64,000 bases of DNA from contig JALENW010000009.1 in the NCBI GenBank assembly GCA_022766365.1, positions 1-64,000 on the forward strand, written 5' to 3'. The translations under genes and the position numbers were made by a program. Under the pieces are notes generated by a model, which was not told where the DNA came from, searched no databases, and saw nothing but the letters and a program-made list of their open reading frames with translations. This stretch comes from Clostridiales bacterium. GTDB lineage: Bacteria; Bacillota; Clostridia; Peptostreptococcales; Anaerovoracaceae. This document shows positions 25,611-34,064 of the stretch, piece by piece; position 1 is the stretch's first letter, and each line of letters starts with the position of its first letter.

Positions 25611-26150
25611 TCATATCTCCCTAATAACCCGCTCAAATTCCTCAATGGGAATTTCGTAACCGTTCAGTTTATTGAGCAATGCCTTGCCGTTGCTGTATCC
25701 TATGTCCAGCTTATCACAAAACAACATTCTTCGTTGACGGGATGTCTTTCCCCCGATGAGACCATAATTTATGAGAACGGCCATCTCGTAGGGGCGAAAA
25801 TCTTTTGTTTGTTTTCTTAGAGACTTTTTTAATGCCTCTATAATATCTTCAGGGGCTGCGTTCTCAATGCCCACATCCCCTTTCTTGCCAGCCTTCTCCG
25901 GTGTCAGAAAAGCCTCTTTTGCTTCCGGAAAACGCTCCATTATTTTTTTTCTTATTGACCTACCTCCATGATCCGGATCAGTAAATACTATCAGGCCCTT
26001 TGTTGCATTAGCGTTTTCCATGACCTGCCACATTTCTTTACTCATTCCAAATCCATGGGTTTCTATTGTTGTGGCATCCACAGCTCTTTTTATTGCCGCT
26101 GTATCATCTCTTCCTTCAACCACTATTATTTCTTCTATCTTTGGTTTCAT
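25611..26150 (-). CDS. rnmV: ribonuclease M5
   Basis: 179 residues. Toprim-domain nuclease that matures 5S rRNA precursors. Toprim motifs: IIVVEGRDDTAAIKRAV with the catalytic Glu, and VFTDPDHGGRSIRKKI (DxD). C-terminal half holds the RNA-binding region (RQRRMLFCDKLDIGYSNGKA). Placed immediately before rsmA, with a 3-base gap from the DivIC-like gene. Confidence 0.94.
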   Translation of the reverse strand: MKPKIEEIIVVEGRDDTAAIKRAVDATTIETHGFGMSKEMWQVMENANATKGLIVFTDPDHGGRSIRKKIMERFPEAKEAFLTPEKAGKKGDVGIENAAPEDIIEALKKSLRKQTKDFRPYEMAVLINYGLIGGKTSRQRRMLFCDKLDIGYSNGKALLNKLNGYEIPIEEFERVIREI

Positions 26151-26153
26151 GTT

Positions 26154-26600
26154 TTATTGTCCCGGGGAAGATTCATCTCGATTTCCATTCTCAGGGTTAT
26201 TAGTAATGGCAGGATTTTCCGGATCAGTATTGCCCGGTGTGCCTTCGTCCGAATCTTGTTCCCGCTTCTCCCGACTATTGTTTCCTTTATCAGTTGATGG
26301 AGTTACACCTTTGGGAACTGTGCTGCCATCACCCAGTATGAACAGTGTTTCTCCCGGTCTGATGAGTTTAAGCTGAAGTTTCGCCTGTTCCTCAATGTAC
26401 TCGGGAGTATTTACGTTTTTAAGTTCCTTAGTCAATTCCTTCTTTTCTTCAATCAGCTGTTTATTATGCTTTTTTAAATCAGAGTTTTCTTTCAATAGTG
26501 AAACTGTGTCTTTTGCAAGGAATAAAGCATATCCTATGGCACAGATCACCGTTATAATAATTATTATTCTCGCCCAGTTATATCGTATTTTTTTCTCCAT
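26154..26600 (-). CDS. FtsB/DivIC-type septum formation protein with long polar tail
   Basis: 148 residues. A short cytoplasmic N-terminus, one membrane helix (IIIIITVICAIGYALFLA), then a coiled coil (LLKENSDLKKHNKQLIEEKK) and the family's closing motif YIEEQAKLQLKLIRPGETLF. In divisome complexes such proteins bridge FtsL and FtsQ/DivIB. After that lies a Ser/Pro/Asn/Glu-rich tail of about 50 residues, probably disordered. It overlaps the end of the DnaD-like gene by 23 bases. An odd neighbour for replication genes, but translationally coupled. Confidence 0.8.
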   Translation of the reverse strand: MEKKIRYNWARIIIIITVICAIGYALFLAKDTVSLLKENSDLKKHNKQLIEEKKELTKELKNVNTPEYIEEQAKLQLKLIRPGETLFILGDGSTVPKGVTPSTDKGNNSREKREQDSDEGTPGNTDPENPAITNNPENGNRDESSPGQ

Positions 26601-27894
26601 GACATCCCCCTAATATCCAATCCCTGGCTTCAGCTATTCTGAGAGGTTGACATACGCATACTCCATCTTCTGTGATGCATGTATCTGAGCAAATCTCACA
26701 TTTATATTTAGGCTCAAGGTAGTCGGTCTCAAGATTAAGCTCCCTAAGCAGCGTTTCTTTTTTCCCCTTTAATTCCTGAATCCGTTTGTCGTATTCAGCT
26801 TTGGTAGCTGCGCCTCCCCTTGATCCTTTGATAATCCTTTCTCTGTATGCTTCTTGTAAATGTCTTTCTACATCTCGAATTTCAGGATGCCTGCCATACA
26901 AATCTGCTGCTCGCTGTTTCGCAGCAGTCTGAGCTTCTTCTCTTAAGAAACGAAGATAATTTTCAAGATCATGCGGTGTTACTTCCGCAGCCTTATGTTC
27001 AGCAGTTTTCTGCTTGGTTTCCTCATTTTTCCGCCCCTCTAATACCTTGTTTACATAATTGAAGTTCGGCTCTCTGATACCGGTGGTCTTCTTGCAAGCC
27101 TCAAGTATTCGCTCAAGCGAAAAGCCTTCTTTATCCAGCCACCTGTTCATCATCTCTTTTTCTCCAAGGTTCGCCGGTCTGTCATAGCCAAAAAGTGTTT
27201 TCATTATAACGGAATATACGAAATGTCTCTCGTCATGTTCCCTAACATATCGGATAGCGGATTCCTTGTCACGTATTCCCTTGTCCAGCCAATTTTCAAC
27301 AACCTTAACAATGTATCGCATATCCCCTTTCTGCCTATTGGCAGAGTACTGTGCTGCATAGTCTATCAGATCGACTTGAGCATGTCTTTCGTTAACCAGA
27401 TTAATGATAGCCTCAAAACCGAAAGTCGTCATCTGGGTGCCTATTATTTTTTCCAGATTTTTGATTAATGTCTTAATCTTTTCATTGCCAAAAACATTAG
27501 TTTCCCCGGCATTGCCATTTTCTTCATCTCCGGCAACTGCAGTATCACCGTCCTCACTTGGATTATCAAGTCCTATGGAGTAAAATCTGTTTTTGAGTTT
27601 AAGAAATTGGACTGAAAAGTCCGGCTCCCCGTTCTCTCCAATGTAAATCCTTTTGATAACTCCCATGGCTTCCCAATATTCCCAAGCTTTCAGGACCTTG
27701 TCCTGAGTTATTCCGAGGGTTGATGCCATAACTCTAGTTTCAAGATCCATATTATGCTGGCTGCACATTGCCCCAAACAAATAGACTTTTACATAGTCAC
27801 TTGGAGCACTTATCATATATTCACTTACGAATAGATTTTCTACATAGGTATCTTTTAGGAAAAAATCGTTTGTTGGTTCGATTACGTATTTCAT
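26578..27894 (-). CDS. DnaD-domain replication protein carrying a DnaI/DnaC-type N-terminal zinc region
   Basis: 438 residues from ATG 27894, which overlaps the dnaB stop (ATGA) and is preceded by AAGGGG. Residues ~1-300 form the DnaD/DnaB-initiator helical domains (MKYVIEPTNDFFLKDTYVEN at the start, FGYDRPANLGEKEMMNRWLD near 260). The last ~115 residues look like the N-terminal helicase-binding part of a DnaI/DnaC loader: a helical hairpin (ADLYGRHPEIRDVERHLQEA), then KKETLLRELNLETDYLEPKY and a Cys cluster CEICSDTCITEDGVCVC. No AAA+ ATPase domain follows; the gene ends 25 residues later. Probably acts in DnaB loading at the origin. Confidence 0.8.
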   Translation of the reverse strand: MKYVIEPTNDFFLKDTYVENLFVSEYMISAPSDYVKVYLFGAMCSQHNMDLETRVMASTLGITQDKVLKAWEYWEAMGVIKRIYIGENGEPDFSVQFLKLKNRFYSIGLDNPSEDGDTAVAGDEENGNAGETNVFGNEKIKTLIKNLEKIIGTQMTTFGFEAIINLVNERHAQVDLIDYAAQYSANRQKGDMRYIVKVVENWLDKGIRDKESAIRYVREHDERHFVYSVIMKTLFGYDRPANLGEKEMMNRWLDKEGFSLERILEACKKTTGIREPNFNYVNKVLEGRKNEETKQKTAEHKAAEVTPHDLENYLRFLREEAQTAAKQRAADLYGRHPEIRDVERHLQEAYRERIIKGSRGGAATKAEYDKRIQELKGKKETLLRELNLETDYLEPKYKCEICSDTCITEDGVCVCQPLRIAEARDWILGGCHGEKNTI

Positions 27895-29225
27895 TCTAAT
27901 CCCCTTAAGCGAGCTTCCCCGGTAAGATTTACAAATTCCGTATACTCCGCTCTCCATCCTAATTTAATGGTTCCGGTAGGACCCGCTCTATGCTTTGCGA
28001 TATGAACTTCTGTAATTCCCTTTTCATCGGAATCCTCACCGTTATAATATTCATCATTATATAAGAACATTACAATATCTGCGTCTTGTTCTATTGAACC
28101 TGATTCTCTAAGGTCAGAGAGCAAAGGTCTCTTGTCCGTTCTTGCTTCGGGGCCTCTTGAAAGCTGCGATAAAACCAGAAACGGGCAATCCATTTCCTTT
28201 GACATCAACTTGAGGTTCCTTGAAAGCTTGCTTACTTCCTGCTGCCTGTTCTCTCCCTCCGCTTCCATTAACTGGAGATAGTCAACGATTACCAGATCTA
28301 AACCGTTCTTCGCTTTAAATCTTCGGCATTTGTTCTTCATCTCAAGAATAGAGATAGCTGCTGTTTCGTCTATGGCAAGCTTGCTCATACTGAGGTCATC
28401 CACTGCCTGATTCAGTTGATCCCATTCCTCAATCAGAAGTTCTCCGGTTCTGAGTTTTGTGGAGCTTATCCTTGCTTCCATTGAATGAAGTCTTGCTCCC
28501 AGTTCTTCTTTCCCCATCTCAAGGGAAAAAACCATCACTGATTTTCCCTTCTTAGCTGTATTCTTGGCGATATTCAGTGCAAGGGCTGTTTTTCCCATTC
28601 CCGGACGAGCAGCCAAGATATTGAGTGTAGATTTCTGGAATCCCCCGATCTTATTATCCAAGTCTATAAACCCGGTTTCAAGGCCGACCTTCCCTTCTCT
28701 TTTACAAGCTTCGTCTATCCTTGCCATGTTTGCAACAAGAACCTCTCCTATCATACTATAGTCGTGGGTCTGGTGTGACTGTGCAATTTCGAAAATTGCA
28801 CTTTCTGCATTTTCCAAAATAGCCTCTGCCGGCATTTTCCCATCATAGCTTTGGGTTTGGATATCTCCTGAAATTTGAATCAGACGACGAAGTATCGCCT
28901 TGTTATGTACTATCTTTGCATATTCTGATGCGTTGGAAACCGATGGGACATCTGACGAGAGACTTCCCACATATGCTCGTCCACCTACAGTCTTCAGAGT
29001 TCCTCTTTTTTTCAGCTGATCGGAAACTGTTATTAAATCTATAGGTGAACTCTTTTGGGCCAGGTCTTTGATGGCTGCAAAAATTTCTCTATTGTGAGGA
29101 TCATAGAAATCCTCCTCACCCGCATAATCTATCACATCTGTAAATGTCTCCTCACCTCTGAGGAGTATAGCCCCAAGAGCAGTTCTCTCTGCATTCAGAT
29201 CTTGTGGTGGTATTCTACCTGCCAT
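27891..29225 (-). CDS. dnaB: replicative DNA helicase
   Basis: 444 residues. N-terminal domain (LNAERTALGAILLRGEETF) and RecA-like hexameric helicase domain with Walker A LAARPGMGKTALALN, Walker B LDLVIVDYLQLM, and the DnaB motif LRESGSIEQDADIVMFLYND. Unwinds DNA at the replication fork. TAATG overlap with the rplI stop and ATGA overlap with the downstream DnaD-like gene show a coupled rplI-dnaB-dnaD series. Confidence 0.97.
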   Translation of the reverse strand: MAGRIPPQDLNAERTALGAILLRGEETFTDVIDYAGEEDFYDPHNREIFAAIKDLAQKSSPIDLITVSDQLKKRGTLKTVGGRAYVGSLSSDVPSVSNASEYAKIVHNKAILRRLIQISGDIQTQSYDGKMPAEAILENAESAIFEIAQSHQTHDYSMIGEVLVANMARIDEACKREGKVGLETGFIDLDNKIGGFQKSTLNILAARPGMGKTALALNIAKNTAKKGKSVMVFSLEMGKEELGARLHSMEARISSTKLRTGELLIEEWDQLNQAVDDLSMSKLAIDETAAISILEMKNKCRRFKAKNGLDLVIVDYLQLMEAEGENRQQEVSKLSRNLKLMSKEMDCPFLVLSQLSRGPEARTDKRPLLSDLRESGSIEQDADIVMFLYNDEYYNGEDSDEKGITEVHIAKHRAGPTGTIKLGWRAEYTEFVNLTGEARLRGLE

Positions 29226-29674
29226 TATGCTTCCTCTTTTACATCTACCTTAACCCGTCCTGTAACTTCCGGATACAATTTTACTTCAACTTGTACGATT
29301 CCAAGTTCTTTGATCGGACTGTCCAGAACAATCTTTCTTCTGTCAATTTTTACATTCATTTGCTTTTCTATTGCTTCCGATATATCTTTGTTTGTTATGG
29401 AACCGAAAAGTCTGCCCCCTTCTCCGGCTTTGGTTTTGATTAATATTGTTTCTTTGGAAAGTTTATCTGCAAGAGCCTGTGCTGCGGCTTTTTCTTCAGC
29501 CTGCTTTTCTGCCTGAAGCTTCTTCTGCTTCTCAAGATTTCTTACATTTCCTTCTGTGGCTTCCACCGCTAATCCCCTTGGAATCAGCATGTTTCTTGCG
29601 TATCCCGGACTGACTTTTATAACATCTCCGGCCTTACCTGTTCCCTTAACATCTTTCTTTAATATTACAATCAT
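29225..29674 (-). CDS. rplI: 50S ribosomal protein L9
   Basis: 149 residues, standard length. N-terminal rRNA-binding domain with the L9 signature GKAGDVIKVSPGYARNMLIP, long connecting helix (Lys/Ala/Glu-rich), and C-terminal domain starting at GRLFGSITNKDI. Binds domain V of 23S rRNA. Precedes dnaB, as in most Firmicutes. Confidence 0.97.
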   Translation of the reverse strand: MIVILKKDVKGTGKAGDVIKVSPGYARNMLIPRGLAVEATEGNVRNLEKQKKLQAEKQAEEKAAAQALADKLSKETILIKTKAGEGGRLFGSITNKDISEAIEKQMNVKIDRRKIVLDSPIKELGIVQVEVKLYPEVTGRVKVDVKEEA

Positions 29675-29775
29675 TTGATTCCTCCGTATTCTGCTAAATG
29701 TGGTGTATATTACTCAAATTATACTGATGGACATACCCTATTATACCCGGATATTTAGAATGAATTTTCAAATCC

Positions 29776-31584
29776 TTAGAATTTTCCCAGGACCTGTTCC
29801 TTAACTTTTTCCAGAATTTCCTCAGGTGACAAGTCCTCTGACTGAGCACCTGCTGTTGTCAGATGACCTCCGCCACCAAGGTTTTCCATTATCAACTGCA
29901 CATTAACATCTCCCAATGATCTGGCACTTATTACTGTGGTTCCCTGCTTATTTCTCCCTGCAACAAATGATGCTTTGATGCCTTTAATTGTCAGCAGTTC
30001 ATCTGCAACTGTTGAGTTTATAACCTGCACGTCTTCGTCCTGTCCCTTACATATTGACATTGCAATGCCCTCCTCAAAGAAGACAGCGTCATTGATACAT
30101 TGTGATTTGATCTTAAATGACTCCAGATCGGTCTGAAAGAATCTCTTCACCTCCGTCGTATCTGCTCCTGACCTTCTAAGATATGCTGCCGCCTCAAAGG
30201 TCCTCACTCCGGTCTTTACTGCAAATCTGTTTGTATCTATCGTCATCCCCGCTAATAAAGCTTCTGCTTCCAGTTTAACAAGAAGCTTCTTTTCACCGGA
30301 ATACTGGAGTATTTCTGTAACCAGCTCAGCAGTCGACGATGCATATGATTCAAGATAATGAAGCGTAGGATTATTTATAAAATCCTCTGCTCTCCTATGA
30401 TGATCTATTACTACAATATTCTTCGCTTTATCGAGAAGTTCAGGGCAATCCACATAACTTGCCCTGTGTGTATCAACGACTATCACAAGGGCATTTCCTC
30501 CGATTTGCTCTAAGGCTTTCTCCCCGGTTTTAAATGTATAAGTCTCTGTTTCCTCTGCACTTCTATAAATATCCCTCAGAGATTTATTCACAGCCGAAAC
30601 AACTATGGTAGCATTTTTATTTTCCAGTTTACACAACCTGAAAACACCAAGTGAGGATCCGAAAGCATCCATATCTGCGTTTCTATGGCCCATTATAAAA
30701 ATTTGATCGCTCTGTGAAATCAAAACCTTTAGAGCATGGGCAATAATTCTTGATTTTCCCTTATTTGATTTTTCTCTAGCCTGTGTTTTTCCACCGTAAT
30801 AAGTGGTTTTGTCCCCGGTTTTGACCACAGCCTGATCTCCACCTCTCCCCAATGCAAGATCTATTGCACTGTTTGCCAGGTTTTCCGTATCTTGCATATC
30901 ATCGCTGCCAATGCCGATTCCTATGCTCAGGCTTAAGGGAAAATCTGCTCCTGTTTCTACTGCCCTAACCTTATCGAGGATCTCAAATTTATTTTCAATA
31001 GCCTTCTCTAATTTATGATAAGGGAAAAAAAGTATAAATTCATCCTCTTTAAGCTTATTTAGAGAAGATTTCATGTCCTTCGACCACTCAGTGATCAAAG
31101 TGTTTATGTCACTGATGACCCGGTTCCTCTGCTCTATCGTAACCCTTGCAAGAAGTTCTTCATAGTTGTCTATGCTGATTCTTGCCATACAGCTTCTATT
31201 ATCAATATATTTCCGGCGAAGATTCTCATAATCTGTAACATCTTCAAAAGTCACAACAAAAGATCCCTTACACTCGGGGTTTGCCAGGATTCTAAAAATT
31301 CGCCCATTTCTTTCAAGAGTTACACGCTTGCCCATATTGGAAATTTCTTCCAAAGTTTCCATTTTAATCCCCGTTAAACCGAAGAAATCCATATCCTCAA
31401 GGTCATCATATAAAAATACTTGATCTATAAACTCGTTGGCAAACTCTATCTTACCATTACTGTCAACCTTACAATTCGGAAAGGGTGAGTCAGAGTTTTT
31501 TCTAGGTAATCTATTCAATTGCTTATCAGGATTATCCATCTTCTCAGTTCCTTCTGAGCCGGATCTTGAAATTATCTCAGTCAT
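29776..31584 (-). CDS. GdpP/YybT-family DHH phosphodiesterase without membrane helices
   Basis: 602 residues. A degenerate PAS-like domain (~30-110), a degenerate GGDEF domain (LSIGIGIGSDDMQDTENLAN; catalytic GGDEF not preserved), then DHH-DHHA1 domains with IMGHRNADMDAFGSSLG, VDTHR, VIDHHRR and GGGGHLTTAG. The family degrades c-di-AMP to pApA. The two N-terminal membrane helices normal for GdpP are missing; instead there are ~30 polar residues. GGAGGT before ATG 31584 decides the start over 31596. Lies between rplI-dnaB and parB; its target c-di-AMP typically regulates K+ uptake such as the Ktr system at 7134-9339. Confidence 0.88.
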   Translation of the reverse strand: MTEIISRSGSEGTEKMDNPDKQLNRLPRKNSDSPFPNCKVDSNGKIEFANEFIDQVFLYDDLEDMDFFGLTGIKMETLEEISNMGKRVTLERNGRIFRILANPECKGSFVVTFEDVTDYENLRRKYIDNRSCMARISIDNYEELLARVTIEQRNRVISDINTLITEWSKDMKSSLNKLKEDEFILFFPYHKLEKAIENKFEILDKVRAVETGADFPLSLSIGIGIGSDDMQDTENLANSAIDLALGRGGDQAVVKTGDKTTYYGGKTQAREKSNKGKSRIIAHALKVLISQSDQIFIMGHRNADMDAFGSSLGVFRLCKLENKNATIVVSAVNKSLRDIYRSAEETETYTFKTGEKALEQIGGNALVIVVDTHRASYVDCPELLDKAKNIVVIDHHRRAEDFINNPTLHYLESYASSTAELVTEILQYSGEKKLLVKLEAEALLAGMTIDTNRFAVKTGVRTFEAAAYLRRSGADTTEVKRFFQTDLESFKIKSQCINDAVFFEEGIAMSICKGQDEDVQVINSTVADELLTIKGIKASFVAGRNKQGTTVISARSLGDVNVQLIMENLGGGGHLTTAGAQSEDLSPEEILEKVKEQVLGKF

Positions 31585-31602
31585 TACGACCTCCATCGCT
31601 CA

Positions 31603-31618
31603 TGTTTCACGTGAAACA
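31603..31618. other. parS: parS centromere site
   Basis: TGTTTCACGTGAAACA, an exact 16-base match to the bacterial parS consensus, in the gap between parB and the GdpP-like gene. ParB loads here and spreads, clamping DNA for chromosome segregation and SMC recruitment. Confidence 0.95.
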
Positions 31619-31623
31619 TCTTA

Positions 31624-32517
31624 CTATCTGATAGATTTAAGCATATCTATCAGTCTGTTAAGTTCTTCCTCTCCATAATATTCCAACTGTAATATCCCCT
31701 TTTTTCCTCTAGGCAAAATAGAAACTTTGGTTCCATATATTTCCTTAAGTTCTCTCTCCACATGCAAAATATTCGGGTCTCTTTGAGGAGCTTTTTTCCC
31801 TCTCTTATCTTTCTTTACTCCTGCAGCCAGTTCTTCTGTTCGTCTTACGGACAGACCTTCAGTAACTATTCTCTTACACAATTTTTCTTGTAATTCAGGG
31901 TCTTTAGTTGCCAAGAGAGCTCGACCATGTCCCGGTGATATTCTTCCCTCTGCCAGTTCCATTTGTATGGATTTGGGTAATTTCAATAATCGCAGAGAAT
32001 TTGTTATATATGGCCTGCTCTTACTTACACTTCGACTAACTTCCTCCTGGGTGAACCCGTATGTATCAATCATCTGTCTGAGTCCTTCAGCTTCTTCAAT
32101 AGAATTAAGATCTTCCCTCTGCATATTTTCAATTATAGCAATAACCATATTTTCCTCATCAGTGAAAGTTCTGATGATAGAAGGTACTTTTTCTAATCCT
32201 GCCGCGCGAGCTGCTCTCCATCTTCTCTCACCGGCAACAATCTCATATCTTTTCTCATCGAGTTTTCTGAGTACCAGAGGTTGAATGATTCCGTGCTCAA
32301 TTATAGAGGCTGAAAGTTCTTTGATCTTATCTTCGTCGAAATGCTTTCTTGGCTGGTTTTCATTTGGTTTTATATCATTTATGTTTACATATACCACTGA
32401 TTCTCCCAAGTCAGAAGACGCATCATCTTTTCCGTCATTCTGAGGCTCTTTGATAGGTGCCCTATTCTCAAAAAGAGCGTCCAAACCCTTTCCAAGACCA
32501 CCCCTCTTATTTTTCAT
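31624..32517 (-). CDS. parB: chromosome partitioning protein ParB (Spo0J)
   Basis: 297 residues. A CTP-binding ParB/Srx domain with GERRWRAARAAGLEKVPSII, a central helix-turn-helix (TQEEVSRSVSKSRPYITNSL) that reads parS, and a C-terminal dimerisation domain. An N-terminal KNKRGGLGKGLDALFE segment is the ParA-contact region seen in chromosomal ParB. Overlaps parA by 11 bases; two parS sites flank the pair. Confidence 0.96.
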   Translation of the reverse strand: MKNKRGGLGKGLDALFENRAPIKEPQNDGKDDASSDLGESVVYVNINDIKPNENQPRKHFDEDKIKELSASIIEHGIIQPLVLRKLDEKRYEIVAGERRWRAARAAGLEKVPSIIRTFTDEENMVIAIIENMQREDLNSIEEAEGLRQMIDTYGFTQEEVSRSVSKSRPYITNSLRLLKLPKSIQMELAEGRISPGHGRALLATKDPELQEKLCKRIVTEGLSVRRTEELAAGVKKDKRGKKAPQRDPNILHVERELKEIYGTKVSILPRGKKGILQLEYYGEEELNRLIDMLKSIR

Positions 32518-33289
32518 TCCGTTCTTCCTCCCACTCTAAAAACTCATTAGCAAAGTCCATATATGCTTCTGCACCTTTAGATTTAGGATCATATTCTGTT
32601 ATTGCCATTCCATAGCTTGGTGCCTCGGCAAGTCTGATATTTCTTGGAATAACGGTGGAATATACCTTCGAACCGAAGTACTTCTTGACCTCTTGCACAA
32701 CCTGAGCCGAAAGATTTGTCCTCCCGTCGAACATACTGAGAATAACCCCTTCTATTTCCAGATTTTTATTTAAGTTCTTCTTTACCAGTTCAATCGTATT
32801 TACAAGTTGGCTTACCCCTTCAAGAGCATAAAACTCACATTGAATCGGAACCAATACACTCTCAACTGCCGTCAGAGAATTGATAGTCAAAAGTCCAAGA
32901 GAAGGCGGACAATCAACAAATATATAGTCATACTCATCACGTACTTGGTCAATTGCGTTCTTAAGTCTTTGTTCTCTGCCCTCAAGTGCAACCATTTCGA
33001 TCTCAGCTCCTGCTAAATCAACGCTTGCCGGTATAATGTCAAGTCCCTTAATTGATGTCCCTCTGATTGCATGTCTGGTATCAAAGTTATTGTCTATGAG
33101 AAGTTCGTAAACCGTGTAATCTAAATCTCTCTTTGAAATTCCGACGCCACTTGTACTATTACCCTGAGGATCTATGTCCAACATGAGAACTCGTTTACTT
33201 TTCATAGCTAAACACGCACCCAAGTTAATGTTCGTAGTTGTCTTACCAACTCCACCTTTCTGATTAAATATAGCAATTGCCTTTCCCAA
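32507..33289 (-). CDS. parA: chromosome partitioning ATPase ParA (Soj)
   Basis: 260 residues. Deviant Walker A KGGVGKTTTNINLG near the N-terminus, DIDPQGNSTSG, and YIFVDCPPSLGLLTINSL. ParA dimerises on DNA with ATP and is released by ParB; in Bacillus, Soj also controls DnaA. First gene of the parA-parB unit; a second parS site lies about 90 bases upstream of its start. Confidence 0.97.
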   Translation of the reverse strand: MGKAIAIFNQKGGVGKTTTNINLGACLAMKSKRVLMLDIDPQGNSTSGVGISKRDLDYTVYELLIDNNFDTRHAIRGTSIKGLDIIPASVDLAGAEIEMVALEGREQRLKNAIDQVRDEYDYIFVDCPPSLGLLTINSLTAVESVLVPIQCEFYALEGVSQLVNTIELVKKNLNKNLEIEGVILSMFDGRTNLSAQVVQEVKKYFGSKVYSTVIPRNIRLAEAPSYGMAITEYDPKSKGAEAYMDFANEFLEWEEERNEK

Positions 33290-33377
33290 AGCACTTTCCT
33301 CCTAATAAATGTGATAACACTAATTATACTATAAATCCACTCATATTTCCAACAAAAGACCATCTGAGATTTAATAA

Positions 33378-33393
33378 TGTTTCACGTGAAACA
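33378..33393. other. parS: parS centromere site
   Basis: Second exact TGTTTCACGTGAAACA, located 2 bases from the rsmG stop, between rsmG and parA, about 7 kb from oriC. Confidence 0.95.
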
Positions 33394-33395
33394 TT

Positions 33396-34064
33396 TTAAT
33401 TTTTTCTACAGATAACAGCTGTATGTTTAAAATTGTCAAATGAAAGGTCTTCGATTTTTACAAGTTTTCCTCCCATTTTTTTAATCGCAGGCAGCGCCTC
33501 TTTTATTTCTTCTTCTACATTAGGTCCCTTAAATGCGATTAGATAGCCACCGGTTTTTACATTGGGCAAAGTGTATCCGGAAAGTTTAGCCATATTGGCT
33601 ACTGCCCTTGCAATTACCACATCTCCTCCGGTTTCGAATTCACCTTTCAAACTTAAATTTTCTCCCCTGCCATGAATAACAGAAATGTTTTTCAATCCTA
33701 AATTAGCAACCCCTTCCTTAACAATTTTTATTCTCTTAAGCAGAGAATCAACTAGTAAAAATTGCTTGGAGGGATCAATTATAGAAAGTGGAACGCCGGG
33801 AAAGCCTCCTCCTGTACCTATATCTATCACCGTATGTGCTTTCCGGAATTCATCTAGCCGTGAAATAATAAGAGAATCTATGATATGTTTATCTATGAAT
33901 TCTATCTCATCAGTGATGGCTGTAAGATTAACATTCTGGTTCCATTCTAAAATGAATCCCATATAATTCAGAAGCTTTTCACCCTGTTGGTTGTCAATAT
34001 TGATTCCCAGCGATGAAGTCTTATTTACCAAATATTCAAGATGGCATAAGAGCTTATTTTCCAT
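33396..34064 (-). CDS. rsmG: 16S rRNA (guanine527-N7)-methyltransferase
   Basis: 222 residues. SAM-binding [16 protein letters not shown] and the family's [11 protein letters not shown] and [14 protein letters not shown] blocks. Methylates G527 in the 530 loop of 16S rRNA; loss gives low-level streptomycin resistance in many bacteria. Overlaps mnmG by 11 bases. Confidence 0.96.
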   Translation of the reverse strand: MENKLLCHLEYLVNKTSSLGINIDNQQGEKLLNYMGFILEWNQNVNLTAITDEIEFIDKHIIDSLIISRLDEFRKAHTVIDIGTGGGFPGVPLSIIDPSKQFLLVDSLLKRIKIVKEGVANLGLKNISVIHGRGENLSLKGEFETGGDVVIARAVANMAKLSGYTLPNVKTGGYLIAFKGPNVEEEIKEALPAIKKMGGKLVKIEDLSFDNFKHTAVICRKN

